Shown one piece after another: positions 1-12,831 of a stretch of DNA of 64,000 bases (position 1 is its first letter; each line of letters begins with the position of its first letter). The DNA lies in contig CM037785.1 of the NCBI GenBank assembly GCA_021229015.1, positions 37,619,011 to 37,683,010 on the forward strand. Direction: 5' to 3'. This DNA is from Solen grandis (lineage: Eukaryota; Mollusca; Bivalvia; Adapedonta; Solenidae). The notes below the pieces were generated by a model. That model was not told the DNA's origin, searched no databases, and saw only the letters and a list, made by a program, of their open reading frames with translations. Both the position numbers and the translations under genes were made by a program.

Positions 1-1208
1 TTATGAAATGGGGTATGCTTGTTAAACATCGTCGATTTGCATAATGTGACGTCGATGACACCAAATGACTTTATAAATAAGCAATGAAACTGAATGATAC
101 ATTTCCTTACTGTCAAAGAAAATAATTTCTTAAAAAAACACCAGTTAAGTTTGTTTAGGATTAACAACCCACCCAAAGTATTACAGTTACATGTATTAAG
201 TCTACATGAGACAATTATAGTGATGTCAAACTGCGATATTACGCCGTAGATATGTGGAATATACAACATTAAGTCCTTGAACTGCCTTTATATGATAGGT
301 GCCAAGTAAAGGAGCTATTCCAGTGCCATTTATAACGGCTTTGGTACACGTAATGTCGTGTTCGGAGACTCAACCGGGGCGGAAGCTCTAAATACTCTAC
401 TCTAAATACTCTATAAGCTCTACGCCACTGAGCCCGGTACAACAGTTAAATACATGAGTACTACACAACTAGAACTTAAGGGCCGATATATGTATCATAA
501 ATGCTGAATGTATTGCCAACAGTATTAGCAACACATGCTCAAGATATAATACCCGACATCTTCAAAACAAAATAGTGTCAACTATTTCTAGTTTTATCCT
601 GGATCTTTCTTATTATCCATTACAATTTAAATCACTTAAAATATGGAAGAAGCTGGTATTGAATAATACTTTGTCAGATCCGCTTTGTCATTGATTGTTA
701 TATGCATAAACCATTATATTAGGCGTGATGTATTTCTTTTCAAAAGCTGATTTATTTCAGGGAAAATATTTAGAGCTGAGAAGAATAATGATCAATAAAT
801 TTGTTTTATAAGACTAGTTTTTGAAAAGTCGTGTAAATTCTATTATTTTTTTAATATTCATTTGTTTTGAAACAATTTACAGACTATTCTACTCCATCGA
901 GATTGGTTCTGTAAATAATGAGTGCACTGTAACATCAGTTAGAAACAGCGAAAACAGGCAAACAATTATCAAATTATTAGTGCTTGTAGCTGACCAGTAA
1001 CCATTTTGGAAAAAAAATCCCCCCCTCCTCAAAAACAACAACTATTTATCCCAGAGAAAAACGCGATTATCCGCTATTATATCACTGGGTGTGTTTTTAT
1101 GTATTGTAGGTTCCCTGCATGGTCAGCGTCAAAGCTCTAAGGGTACTAGTGTACATAAATAATAAAAGTTGATGCCGTGGTGTGTTTTCAAAACACACAC
1201 ACACATAC

Positions 1209-1249
<41 letters not shown>

Positions 1250-4200
1250 ATACCGAGGTATATTTAAAACGTCGTTTTTTGTATACTAAATGGTATTTTC
1301 CATAAACACACCCAAACACAAAAACCTCGACAAACACAAGGTAATAATTTTAAATAAATAAAGATAATTAAAAGTGATTACAACTTTAAATCGTTTTCAT
1401 TATCAATTATACATGTGTATGTCCCATTTTTTCAGTATTTAAAATATAAATTAAAAACACTGAAAAGTTTGGAAGAAATGACGATACTCCCCAACCCCTC
1501 CAAAATTTGTAACAAAGATAAAGGTGATGAAAGTATACTAATTGATTGCTATGATAACTAAGTCATGTACGCATTATCTTCATTCAATTCAAACTCATTA
1601 ATGGAACTTTTCATTAACATATTATCATTTGAAGCATCTTCGGAATCCATGTTTACCAGTGCAGATTTCTGTCTGTGTCTTTGGTAGTTTCTGTAGCGAC
1701 CCTTTTAAATGCTCATTTGTCCACTGTATCGCCTATTGTTAGAGAATACTCACAACCAGTTGTTAGGGTACCTAATCCATAGCATGTCACTGAAATATTC
1801 TCAACTGTATCTGTTTCTTATCACTGACACAATTTTCTTCTATTTCTCGATATGAATCTAACAGATCATTTATTGAGTCAAAACACGCTCATGGACTTCC
1901 TTTCTGTGATCATCTCTATCTTAATTAATATCAACGCACTTCGACATTGTTAAGAAATGTTTTCACTTTAAACCACTTAAAGTAAGTTCATGTTCCTGTA
2001 AAACGTACAACGAGGCACATAATGGATGTGGCATCTTACAGGGAACTGGCACTGTACAGTTTACCAAGCTACAATTCAACAACTACATATTTATGAGAGA
2101 TAGGCACAATATTTAGATAAACATTAACCATACTACAATTTTATGAACATTTATTTATTTATTTATTTTTAAACTATAAGCGATTTGTCTGATTTCGAAT
2201 TGTAGGGGTATTTAAGATTTACATCTTTTGTTGTCTTGAATGAAGAAGCGCACCGTAAGGCAACGGATAAAAGTTTTTGAGAAACGAAAAGGAATTACTA
2301 GCTTTATGAATACATATGATAAAAAACATGATCTTATCAACAATTATATTTTTTTAATTAAAAATTCTGTAATATTCTTTTTTACTTTGTTTCAGGTGGC
2401 GATCTGTCGTGAATGGGGCACTTCTGTGCATGATAGCCCTAGGGATATTTAGGTCATCACTATGTGGTATTCCCAGATTCAAAGGTTAGAATCATTTCGG
2501 GATGTTTATTATAACAACTTTATTAGTGTATAATGTACTGTTATATCACTGGACATGGAAACAGATGACTGTATATTTCTTTGTATATTATGAAATGTTA
2601 TATGAATGATTTACGATATTTCAAATTAATTAAAATTAATTTTCTTATAAAGATGGTATTTTTCACAAATTTATAGCTTACGTATATGCCAAAGCTGGAT
2701 GGTTTTCAATATGCCCTAGCTTGATTTAGACTGTGTCAATATCAACTGACTGTGATGTTATCAATTGACTGACAGGATTCCGTAGTGACGAGTTCTTGTT
2801 GTGCTTTTCAATCGACGTTAAACAAAAATGCAAAATCCAAAATGAAATACAATACAAAAAATGTTGAAGAAAAATGCATTCCTACAATTAATTTAACACG
2901 ACACAATGTTCGTTAATTTCGTAGCAAGTTTTAATGTATTTCCAAGGGTACGCAGGAGGCCATTCATATGATGATATGTTTTGTGCTTAGTCCACACGTT
3001 TTTATTCACTTTGATCTGATAGTTCAAGACAGGTCCATTTATTTGATACAAACTCATGATAATTTTATGGACAAAGCATAGTTTACGTAAGTATCTATGT
3101 TATTCTAAAAAAGGTAAGATGAAATCGGAAAAATATGTTTAAACTATTATGGTCACTAAAACGAAATTTCGAGGAAACAATAATATTTGGCCCATCGTTT
3201 GAAAGTCTTTTAGAATCGAATTAAACCAACGGTCTCGCGCAAGCGCATCAACAACGCATAATTCATTTAAAGGAAAAAGATGCAGAAATCGAAACACACC
3301 CACACATTACTCTTACAATATATTGTATCATCCTATCCAACTCTTCACCCTTACCTTTCTGTCAGATACCGAAGCATGTATTTACTTTTAAAACATAAGG
3401 AATATATCTACAGTTTTGATATGGTCCAATAAATTGGCTGAGTAAAAGGAAGCTGCCACAAAGAAAAAAAAACTTCGATTAGGAAACACATTTTAAAGCA
3501 GTTCTATATGTCCAACTGATGGAACAAGTGTATTGCGCCTGAGAATACTATGAAATATGATTGCCCTCTTCAAGGGCTCGGACAATACCAGGATTAAAAC
3601 CGTTGTGTGACATAATCCTGTTATTTCATTCAAAAGTTAACAATGTTTACAAAACAATGCAAAGTTTAAGTTCACTATGGCGTTTGGGTTCTGTCTATTA
3701 CTTCAACAAAGAAAAACATGACTTCTTCCAATTTCTCTTGCTTATCTTATAGTGTCGCATATTTTGATTAAGGGAAAATGAAATTTTGGACAGTTCTCCC
3801 TAACACATATTCAAATAATCGTGATTAAAAATATAAAATTAGATATTAAATAAGACATAAATAATAACCTTACACAAGGTAAAAGTTAAGACATGAACTA
3901 TTCTGTTATTTTTTTAAATTGACAATATTAATAAAATAATTTGAATTAAACCAAAAAGAACATATCCTATTTGTATCCTTTAGAAAGTCGGTTACAAAAT
4001 AATAGTGTTTATATTAATTAACTTAATATGATATATTATATTTTAGAAATAAATAAAATATCAAAGTATTTTCTCTAGAAAAAAAAAAGATCGAGGTCAC
4101 ATGGTATGTGTGTGAATGGATGTATGTTTTGAAGCTCTCGGAAAAACATCTAAAAGTAAATGATAAGAAATAAAATGAATGATTAACTAACAAAACAGTG
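1..4200. other. Gene-poor AT-rich stretch
   Basis: I see no convincing gene. Open frames here are short and lack family features. The stretch holds an AC/AT microsatellite near 1.2 kb, an ATTT run near 2150, and at about 200-250 a fragment resembling the dispersed SINE-like family better preserved at 33.9, 36.0 and 37.7 kb. Near 2800 there is a SINE-tail-like string (CGACGTTAAAC). A possible exon at 2396-2484 is listed only as a weak finding. Confidence 0.5.
1192..1245. repeat. (AC)n-(AT)n compound microsatellite
   Basis: An AC run of about 19 bases passes directly into an AT run of about 35 bases. Just before it, GTGTGTTTT and AAAACACAC flank one base and form a short perfect palindrome. 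Confidence 0.95.
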
Positions 4201-4389
4201 ATAGTGATGAACTTACTACCAAAGTCCAGAGATGTGATAGTGGAGGTTCGTCAGGGGGTCAGACATTGTGTCAGTCCGTCAGTGATTTAATATATGAGGT
4301 ACGTCACACTTTGTATTCTAATGGTGATGATGTTTACAAAACCTTAGATAGCCCGAGTGGCTTAGAGGTTTCCGAGCATTCTGTGTTTA

Positions 4390-7320
4390 ATGAGTGATTC
4401 TATGGTAGATAAATCAAAGATGGCGGACTCTATGACACAACATAGTAAAGAAGAGTCAGTCTCTACGTGTTCTGATAAGCAGAGTCAAGTATCTCTTAAC
4501 GACATTATGACACTTTTGGTTAAAAGTAGATCATTCATTTTTTTTAATTTCGAGAAAGTCATCTACTCATGTGGAGCATATAAGTGGGGCGCAGGTTCTG
4601 GTATGCATAATATAGAAACCAATGACTTATTTCAGTTACTAGAGGAAGATATTACATATGTTACAGGTGATTTTAATGCTAGAGTTGGTGATAGACCAGA
4701 TTTTATTATACACGACCAAATTGTAGATAAAATTGACAGTGATGGTTATAATTATGTTATGCACCTGAACAGGACCCCAATGTATAAAATGTGTTATTGT
4801 CAGGGTCAGGGGTTACTCGAATTATGTAAAGCATGTACATGTGACATTGTTAACGGCAGGCTCGGGACTGACACTGGAATAGGCACGTATACTTATATAA
4901 GCCCGCACGGATCTTCAGTGATTGGTTATTTAATTCTGCGTGCAGAATTGTTCACCTCAATACATAGGTTCAAAATACCCGACTTCTCTCGGACCACACG
5001 GTGTTGTCGTTTTCGTTTCATTGTACTCAGCCAAGTGTCGGTATAGCTGATAGTGTACGAACCGTTTACAGATTGGACAATGCTCTGCGGTAGGCATTTC
5101 GCACGAAGTTGATTGGTAGATTATCTGATTTTAATCACATTTTTTCGGGTATAGATCGTGCGGACAGAACAGCTGTCAATAATTTGGTGCAGGGTTTTAC
5201 ATATTGAGATCTGAGGGTGATACACTGTTTGCCAAATATATTTTTTGTCCTACTGCTAATAGTAGAAATAAAAGTTCCCCGTGTCTCGATAGAGAATGTT
5301 ATGAAGCTTAATTACTTTATCTAGAGGCTTTAAGGTTTTTTAATGAAAATGAATGTATTCTGAACCGCTCCTTATTGTGCGAGAAGAAACTTTTATATAA
5401 AAAGCTTGTTGTAAGAAAACGCACTCAGCATAAGAGAATAAAAGCTTAAGAAATTGAATCTTTGAGACATAGGCAACCTAAGGATTTTTGGTCATTATTT
5501 CGAAAGATAATAATAATTTGTTAGAGGAATTTGTTGAATATTTTTTGATCTCTCTCAGCGGGCCAGTGATTTTAGTAATGACAACAATGAGGCTGTTTTG
5601 TTTTTCGAAACACACAATTTTGAAAATTATAAGTGTAATTTTGATTAACTTTATTCTGATTTCTCAGTTGAAGAAGTTATACATACGGTTAAAAAGCTCG
5701 GGCAGGGATAAAACTGCGGATGAAGATTGTTTGCAAAACTCGTATTTTACAGAAACAATAGACATTATCGCCCCACATTTATGTGACCTGTTTAATTTTC
5801 AACTCGGGTTTTTATCCTGATGCATGGTCGGCAGGGGTTAAAGTACCTGTGTACAAGAAAGGCGATAAAGATTCGGCTAGTATTTACAGGGGCTTAACTC
5901 TAATCAGCTGCCTAGCTAAAATATTTACGGGGGTATTAAATAACAGAATAACTAAATGGCGCGACAAAAATAATATTATTTTAGATACGCAGTTTGGACT
6001 TAGATCTGGCAAATCAACTGTTGATAATATTTCATTTTTCATTCTATTGTTCAAACGTTTCTTTGTGAAAATAAACGGTTGCACGCAGGTTTTGTAGAAT
6101 TTAAACGAGCTTTTGATATCGTTAATAAAAATAATCTGTTTATCAAATTGTATATGTTAGGACTACAGAAAAATACTCAAAATGATAAAAGTCAAGTCAT
6201 GCGTTAAAGTTTGTAATAGTTAGTCAGATTTTTTCGAAAATGCAAAAAGTTAATTGCGAGGGGAAATAATGTCTCCGAAAATATTTTATATCAGACATGG
6301 TCTTGTTTTAATTTGATCCTACGCAAAATGAGTTAGAATAGAGGATTAAATGTTCATTTTTCTTTATTTTGCTGATGATTTTGTCGTTTTTGGAAAATTG
6401 CTGTCAGGATTTCAGAAAAAAATGAATAAATTGTATGATACTGCTGCAATTGAAACTTGGAGTTTAATAGTTAGAAAACAAAAATCATAGTTTTTCGTAA
6501 ACGCAGTCCTTTGAAATCGGATGAGGTTTGAAATAATGTTCTTCCCATAGAAATAGTTCAAACTTTTAATTATAAAGGAAGTTTTACACATAATCAAGAA
6601 TTTTAAACTGGTAAAGGCTGAAAAGCACTGAATATTTTATTGATAAATACTAAAGAGTATCACTTGAAGTCTAGTAGCATGTTACAAGCATTTGATTCAT
6701 TTGTTTGGTCGATTTTTATCTACGCCTGTGAGGTATGGGGCAATTTAAAATCTAAATGCATTGAAAAAATTCATTTTAAATTTATAAAAAGAAATCATCA
6801 GGTAAAGCGGGCAATTGCTTCGATGGCTATTTATGGGGGATCTGGTGATATATCCGCTTTACGTCAATCGTTTTGTAAGAATTATCAAGTTTTGGTTAAA
6901 TTTAGTTAATACTGACAATATTATTTTGGAAAAGAATGTATCTTTTACAAGTCACCGACAGTGATAGGGGTGCTCTAACTGGGTCACTGGAGTTAAACAT
7001 TTTTTAGACGAATTTGGATTTAGTGATATATGGTTAGAGGCGAAGTCAATAAATACTAAAGCTTTTTGTGCTGTATTCAAAAGACGAGTCTTTGATTGTT
7101 TTATACAAAGATGGTACAATGAAGTCTATATTTGTGATGAATAATGTTCATATAGACATTTTAAAGATCAGTTAGTTTTTAAGAATTATTTTGAATTTGC
7201 TACCAAAAAACCTTTCCTTATATATTTCTAGATTCAGACTTTCTTTTCATCCTCTAAAAATGAGACCGGGTGCTATGTGGCAGAGCAAGAGTGGAAAGAA
7301 GCGAGAGAGAGTTAAAAAAA
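4390..7320 (+). pseudogene. Decayed full-length LINE (non-LTR retrotransposon), endonuclease plus RT
   Basis: This is a LINE ORF2 remnant scattered over all three frames. In order: an apurinic-type endonuclease piece with the GDFNAR motif (about 4660-4690) and the downstream GSSVIGYLI-type segment (about 4910); an RT segment with KKGDKDS...YRGLTLISC and GLRSGKST (about 5840-6020); motif A, FKRAFD (about 6100); an FADD version of the RT catalytic motif (about 6370-6390); the post-RT segment YACEVWG (about 6720) and a C-terminal FIQRWYNE segment (about 7095). Many frameshifts and stops make it non-functional. Order and spacing fit one element about 2.9 kb long. The clade is not certain; the EN+RT layout and C-terminus look CR1/L2/Jockey-like. 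Confidence 0.85.
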
Positions 7321-7329
7321 TAATGTTTT

Positions 7330-9700
7330 ATTAAATTTAGCTAAATATATATGCTTTACTTATACGTACAAATTTGCTAGGTGCACAAACATAATATCAA
7401 TTTCCAAACCAATTTTATATATTTCTTAATCTTGAGATTTAAACATATATTGTCTGTAGTAAACCATTAGACTATACATTTATATGTGCAGTGCAGTGTA
7501 CGGTGTGATTATTTTGTGCGTGTGTGTGTTCGCGTTCTATATTATTGTGATACATATTAAAACAAACTTTCAAGATCCTTTCTAGCTACTCCTAACAGAT
7601 AAGTGGCTTTATTTTATTAGAAATTTTGGTGGACAATTTTATTATTTACGTAATATTACTGGAGAAAATAACTATAATATGCCAAATGATAATGGCTTTA
7701 TTATGTAGATGTCTTTAGAGTCATCTCTGGAATCTGAAGACAAGTGCATATATCTCTACAGCATAACATATTGTAACTAAATCATAAGTGACTACTTAAA
7801 CATTTTAGAGCATTTACACGTTTATATGCAACAGATCAACTTAATATAGGGTATCCATATGTTATTATATCCTTTATCACCACTTTTATATAAAGTACAA
7901 ATTACTTGTTCTCCTCAGTTGAAATGAAAAAAAGACGTAATATCAACTGAAACTTAATGAAACATCATATAATAATTATCTTACTGATAAAGAACGCGTA
8001 CGTACTTTACACATATATTAGTATGAGTATCCTTTAAATTAATGACAATCCTATTTTGAATATCACTATTATTTTTATCTTAAATTTAGAAAACGTGTCA
8101 TAGTCCTGAAAGTTTAAAAAGGGATATTTCAAAACGCTCTGTGTTGGTGTGAGTGCCAAAACAAATAAAAAATAATAAAAAGGTAATAAATGAAATTGAA
8201 TGTAATATGGATAAAATCATATGTAACAAAATGCATGTAATTTACTTCTATGAGCATAGATGTCATGAACCTACCCTCATATCTTAAACTGTAAGCTTGA
8301 TAAAAAACAGCAGCAAAAAAGTGCAGAGACAATAGACATTATCGCCCCATTCAAGTGCACTCATAGAAACAAATGTAAATTCCAGAATAATATTCATCAA
8401 GAAATATTAGTAAATACACATTCATTTAATCTGTGCGTTTGTATTCAAGCACACAAATGCGTTCAATTAAAATAAGTTTTAGGCCAGTGCTCTTTATTCT
8501 GCGCTTGATTATTTTTTCTATAAGTTTTTTAGCATAACAATACTGCTTGCTGATTGTTGAGGTATATTTAAGCGGGACAATATGTCTAGGTAAATCAGGC
8601 TGTCAGTGTTAAAATTGTTTTGCTCGAATTCTAATCTAAAATTTCAACAAGTCATCTCAAAGTTTTGTTGTTTTATTTTGACAGTGAGATAAAAAGTTTT
8701 GAATTGAATATAAACACTTATCTCGGTGTTTAAAATATTCTTTGAACTAAAAACACAAATCATAATTGTTTACACGCTTTTGGTTCTTATATTGACATTT
8801 TTACATTAATTAATCAGGAAATGTATTATTTTTAAATAAGAGAAATCATTACTTAGCCAAAATGAGCTTAGAAAGAAAATGGCTACTTTGTACCTGAATC
8901 TAATGATAACAGCATTGACGGTATTCAACGAATGCTCTGTATTCTTAAATCATATGTTTGTAAAACAGAGTGTCTTATTAACACATATTTATGACATAGT
9001 GTAGCCGGGCGTTGTTAACAAAAAAACATGCAACACACGTTGGGCTCACTCGTTGCTTTATGTTTTTTGTTAAAACAAACAAAAAATCTCAAATGATATA
9101 TAAATAAAATAAGTTTAGTCATTAAATAGCTTAATCATCATCATCAACTCCAAAACCGAAAGATCATCATTTCAATCCGTAATTAAATTACTTAAACTAA
9201 TTTATTCAACTTTAAGAAAAGATTAAAAAGTACAGAGACCAGGCAGACGACCAGATAAAAAGTGCAAAGATTCGGGGAGGGAAGAAGCGTTAATCTTATA
9301 TTAGTAGAATATATCATTCATATCTACGCGTACATACTCGCAAACAGTGTGCAACTTTGTATGGCTGATGTGTACTACAATGCCTTGACAGATCTTTGAA
9401 ATAGGACAATGTTTGTTTACAACGAATAAATACAAATATTGCAACTTGATAACTTAGAACTCAAACAAGATAATTGATAAAACTTTACAACAGGAACGTC
9501 CAGTGCATCTTTGCTGAAAAATTCAACACTCAATGGGACATGTTTATGTAATCAGTATTTGCAGATTTCATTTTAGCAGCGCATGCACATAAGGCCTGTA
9601 CGCGTTAGATACATAATTTTGAAATTCTGTATAATAGAACAAACAATTTGTTGTCACTTTACAAAAAATCATACAAGGGAATAACCATGAATTTTCCTAA
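7330..9700. other. No gene recognised
   Basis: AT-rich sequence with many stops in all frames. I see no domain, tRNA or strong repeat. The one oddity is a 26-base string at 8324-8349 that nearly repeats a piece of the LINE at 5750-5775. Confidence 0.5.
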
Positions 9701-9714
9701 TAAAGTAGGGTTTA

Positions 9715-10150
9715 GGAACCCGGCGATAAGTCACTTGTTCTTCTCCTCAAAATACATTGCTACTTAATATGGGTTTTGTCTCCAACACCGAGATTACTGG
9801 CACTGGCCTTGAGATCATAATTAGCCTCGTTTCGTACAGCTTGCTTTGCTGAGACCTCTGTGGCTAGCTTGTAAGCATGCTAAAAACAATTATGCAATTT
9901 CTGAATATAGCTGGGGTGCAAACCAAGACTGGCATCTATTGGCAAACTAGGATTCTAGTCAGACATAAGAAAATGTTGGGTATGTTCTGTTGCACCGCAT
10001 TTGGCAGCATTGACCGATTGGGCCAATATAAGGTTTCCAGTCAGATTTCTGGGCGCCTTCAAAGGAACCTAGAATTTTCAACAGAGTTTGGTTGTAGAGT
10101 TCAGCTGGGCTTCCCTTTGCATGAATGGGTGATGCGTAATCTAACCACAC
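9715..10150 (-). pseudogene. Older Ty3/Gypsy integrase, C-terminal part (split by younger insertion)
   Basis: Read on the minus strand from the left edge of the LTR element, the frame gives an integrase C-terminal half: NQTLLKILG, QKSDWKPYI, then LPIDASLG, AYKLATE and a YDLKAS...GD stretch, with several stops. This is the usual order after the catalytic glutamate in Ty3/Gypsy integrases. It continues the integrase fragment at 16283-16860. The two halves were separated by the 6.1-kb retrotransposon, whose 5-bp target duplication (CACAC on +) marks the junction. Catalytic spacing is eroded and no function is expected. Confidence 0.7.
10146..10150. repeat. Target site duplication, left copy (CACAC)
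   Basis: The five bases before the left LTR match the five bases after the right LTR (16283-16287). A 5-bp duplication is usual for Ty3/Gypsy integrases. Confidence 0.85.
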
Positions 10151-10812
10151 TGTCACAAAAAAATGTTTTGTGGTGCAGGATTCTTTTATATTTCTATTAT
10201 ATATCAAAACAATACACGAACATATGCAAATCAAATATTTATTTCAGAAAGAAAAAAACAGTTATAATTTAAACCCCCATTAAATGTTCATGTGCACACT
10301 TTTAATGTAAACAGTTTCTGGCCAGCTCTACGAATAAGATGCTTTTAAATCAGTCAGTCCACATAGGAACTCATATAATGTCATACGATGTACGTTCTAC
10401 AAAGGACAATGACATAAGACGTATGACGTTCCATGTAAGACTACAGCGTAATACATTCCACACAGGACTGCATCGTAAGACATTCCACACAGGACTGCAT
10501 CGTACGACTTTCCACACAGGACTACCCGACATAAACTGCCCGTCTATGACATCTCAAAAAGTAAAGTCTTTCACCCACACAGCTCAATTCTGTCCTCTCT
10601 CCAGCACTGTCCAGTCCAAACTGACCACTCTTACACACAGATATACAGGTAAAACACAAAAACTCATGTACAGTGTAGGCAAATACCTGTGTTTGCACAG
10701 GGAAATTTAAAGTGTACAATCACTAAAACTCTTACATTGGTTATAAAAACAAACACTGATACACAATATACAGAAATAAAACATGAACTTATATCATTTT
10801 TGTTTTGTGACA
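10151..10812 (-). repeat. 3' LTR of the Gmr1-like element
   Basis: 662 bp, with perfect 7-bp inverted ends TGTCACA/TGTGACA. The first ~255 bases match the other LTR almost perfectly (I see one T/C difference plus the A-run length near the end). An internal block (about 10407-10491) is unrelated to the matching block in the other LTR. Here it holds a tandem repeat of about 26-27 bp with the core CCACACAGGACTGCATCGTA, continuing into the shared part. Small differences gather again near 10660-10760. Confidence 0.93.
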
Positions 10813-10832
10813 TATCCCCAATCTCAAGATGA
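10813..10832 (-). promoter_or_regulatory. Polypurine-tract-like sequence
   Basis: Immediately upstream of the 3' LTR on the minus strand lies GAGATTGGGGATA, next to TGTCACA. It sits where the plus-strand primer tract should be, but is only partly purine, so the call rests mainly on position. Confidence 0.5.
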
Positions 10833-10889
10833 AAATTCATTTTTCACCATGTAAATAAAACTGTTCTAAAATATCAATGAATACCGTGT

Positions 10890-12827
10890 CTAAATAAAAC
10901 GGCTGAGAAAATCTGCCGCAACATTTTCGGATCCCTTGATTGAAATAATTTGGAACATATACATCTGAAGTGTTAACGCCCACCTCATCAACCGGGCATT
11001 GGCAACCTTTGACCTGTTCAAATACACAAATGGCTGGTGGTCTGTCTCAAGTACAAACTCACGACCATACAAGAAAACCTGAAATTTCTGAATTCTCCAA
11101 ACAACAGCCAAGCATTCCTTTTCTATGACGGAGTATGATCTTTCTCTAGGCAGCAGCTTTCTGCTGGCATAAGAAATTGGAGACTTAATTCCATCATGAT
11201 CTTGCAAGAGAACCGCACCAAGGCCCATGTCAGATGCATCGGTCCGCAATGTGAACTGTCTGTCATAATCTGGTAAACAAAGGATTGGTGTCTTTGACAA
11301 GGAATTTAACAACCCTCTGAATGCTCTTTCTGCTTCTAGAGACCAAACTATTTTGTTCGGTGCCCCTTTTTTTGTGAGGTCTGTCAATGGAGCAGCAATA
11401 GTACTAAAATTCGGGATGAACTTTCTATAGTATCCTATCAGACCAAGAAATGATCTAACCTGCTTTTTCGTTTCGGGTTTACTACAATTTCTTATTGTTG
11501 CTATCTTGTCAGCAGTAGCTCTCAAGTGACCCTGACCTACAAGATGTCCAAGAAACTCCAACTGAAAATATCCAAACATGCATTTTGATGTTCTCACGGT
11601 CAACGAAGCTTCCCTAAGTCTTTCAAACAATTTTCGCAAAGCCAACAAATGCTCTTCCCAGGTTTCTGAGTGTGAAAGTATGTCATCAACAAAATTCTCA
11701 ATATTACTCATTCCCTGTAAGAGTTTCCTCATCATTTTACAAAATGTTGAACCAGCATTCACCAAACCGAATGTCATTTTCTTAAATGCAAACAGACCTT
11801 CAGACGAAATGAAAGCTGTATACTGTTGACAATCTTTCTTGACAGGAATTTGCCAATATCCCTTCGTAAGATCTAATTTTGTGAGAAACTTACCCTTTGA
11901 TAACTTTGCAAAGATGTCATCAGGATTCCCAATAGGTTCTGCGTCAAACACTGTGATTTTATTTAACTTTCGAAAGTCTATACAAAACCTTTTAGATCCA
12001 TCTGGCTTTTTGACAATCACAATAGGTGAGGCATAAGGTGACTCAACTCTGTAAATAATGTCCATATCTAACATCTTCTGAATCTCATCTTGTATTACCT
12101 GTCTCATAGCATGTGGGACCGGGTATGGTTTCGATCTCACAGGTTCACTTGTGACCAACTTTATATCATGTTCATAAAGAGAAGTATTGTCTGGAATATC
12201 AGTTAAAACATCAGAAAACTGCATTAACTCACCTCTCTGGTCTTCGGTCAAGTCTGGGTTGATATTCACATCATTAATCGTCTCCTTTGGTTCTAAAGGC
12301 GGCAAATCAACTCTCAACTGTCTTCTACAATATTCTTCTGAATCTATTCCTTTACCTGTGTCATCATCGAGTTCATCTTGATCATTCTCCTCTATGACTG
12401 AAACACACACCTTATCAACGATGCAACTATTGACATCTGTGAACTCACCACTTACCCCTGTCTCTGATTCTGTTCCACTATTGTCTATTCTTGGTTTACC
12501 AACGAACTTTGAAACATCTGTTTCGTTTCCTGAACATCTGTCAAAATACTTCCTCAACAAATTGATATGGTAAATTTTCTCTTTACAACCAACTGAAACT
12601 TTATAGTCAAAGTCATTTACTCTTTCTGTCACAACAAATGGCCCTTTAAGCTGCATTAAGAGCTTGTTTCTATCTGTTGGAAGTAAAACCAAAACTCTCT
12701 CACCTTTCTTAAAGCTTCGCGGTTTCCTCCTCCTATCTGCATACTGTTTATACCTCTTCTGATTCTTTGATAACTCGACCTGAGCTAATTTCACCGTTTC
12801 CTCTAGCCTGTTTCTAAGGTCAAACAC
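10890..12827 (-). CDS. pol: Pol: integrase C-terminus + reverse transcriptase + RNase H
   Basis: Open frame of 645 codons from an in-frame GTG; translation is probably continuous from the upstream integrase, so there is no true start here. Residues about 1-110 are the integrase tail, with a GPF-V...INLLRKYF (GPY/F-like) module. A ~120-residue acidic linker follows. RT lies at about 200-430: YASPIVIVKKPDGSKRFCIDFR, the LDLTKGYWQIP segment, FGLVNAG, and a catalytic FVDD in place of the usual Y[IL]DD. RNase H lies at about 510-640 with the acidic positions in RTDAS, IEKECLAVVW, ETDH and VAADFLSR. Integrase C-terminal residues before RT in one frame prove the INT-RT-RH order. The upstream integrase frame ends 4 bp away and is offset by +1 across an A7 run. 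Confidence 0.92.
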   Translation of the reverse strand: MFDLRNRLEETVKLAQVELSKNQKRYKQYADRRRKPRSFKKGERVLVLLPTDRNKLLMQLKGPFVVTERVNDFDYKVSVGCKEKIYHINLLRKYFDRCSGNETDVSKFVGKPRIDNSGTESETGVSGEFTDVNSCIVDKVCVSVIEENDQDELDDDTGKGIDSEEYCRRQLRVDLPPLEPKETINDVNINPDLTEDQRGELMQFSDVLTDIPDNTSLYEHDIKLVTSEPVRSKPYPVPHAMRQVIQDEIQKMLDMDIIYRVESPYASPIVIVKKPDGSKRFCIDFRKLNKITVFDAEPIGNPDDIFAKLSKGKFLTKLDLTKGYWQIPVKKDCQQYTAFISSEGLFAFKKMTFGLVNAGSTFCKMMRKLLQGMSNIENFVDDILSHSETWEEHLLALRKLFERLREASLTVRTSKCMFGYFQLEFLGHLVGQGHLRATADKIATIRNCSKPETKKQVRSFLGLIGYYRKFIPNFSTIAAPLTDLTKKGAPNKIVWSLEAERAFRGLLNSLSKTPILCLPDYDRQFTLRTDASDMGLGAVLLQDHDGIKSPISYASRKLLPRERSYSVIEKECLAVVWRIQKFQVFLYGREFVLETDHQPFVYLNRSKVANARLMRWALTLQMYMFQIISIKGSENVAADFLSRFI

Positions 12828-12831
12828 ATAT

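Noticed and set aside
10339..10710. A 123-codon + strand frame with HTGLHRKTFHTGLHR repeats
   Set aside because: It lies inside the LTR and comes from the 26-27-bp tandem repeat; not a protein gene.
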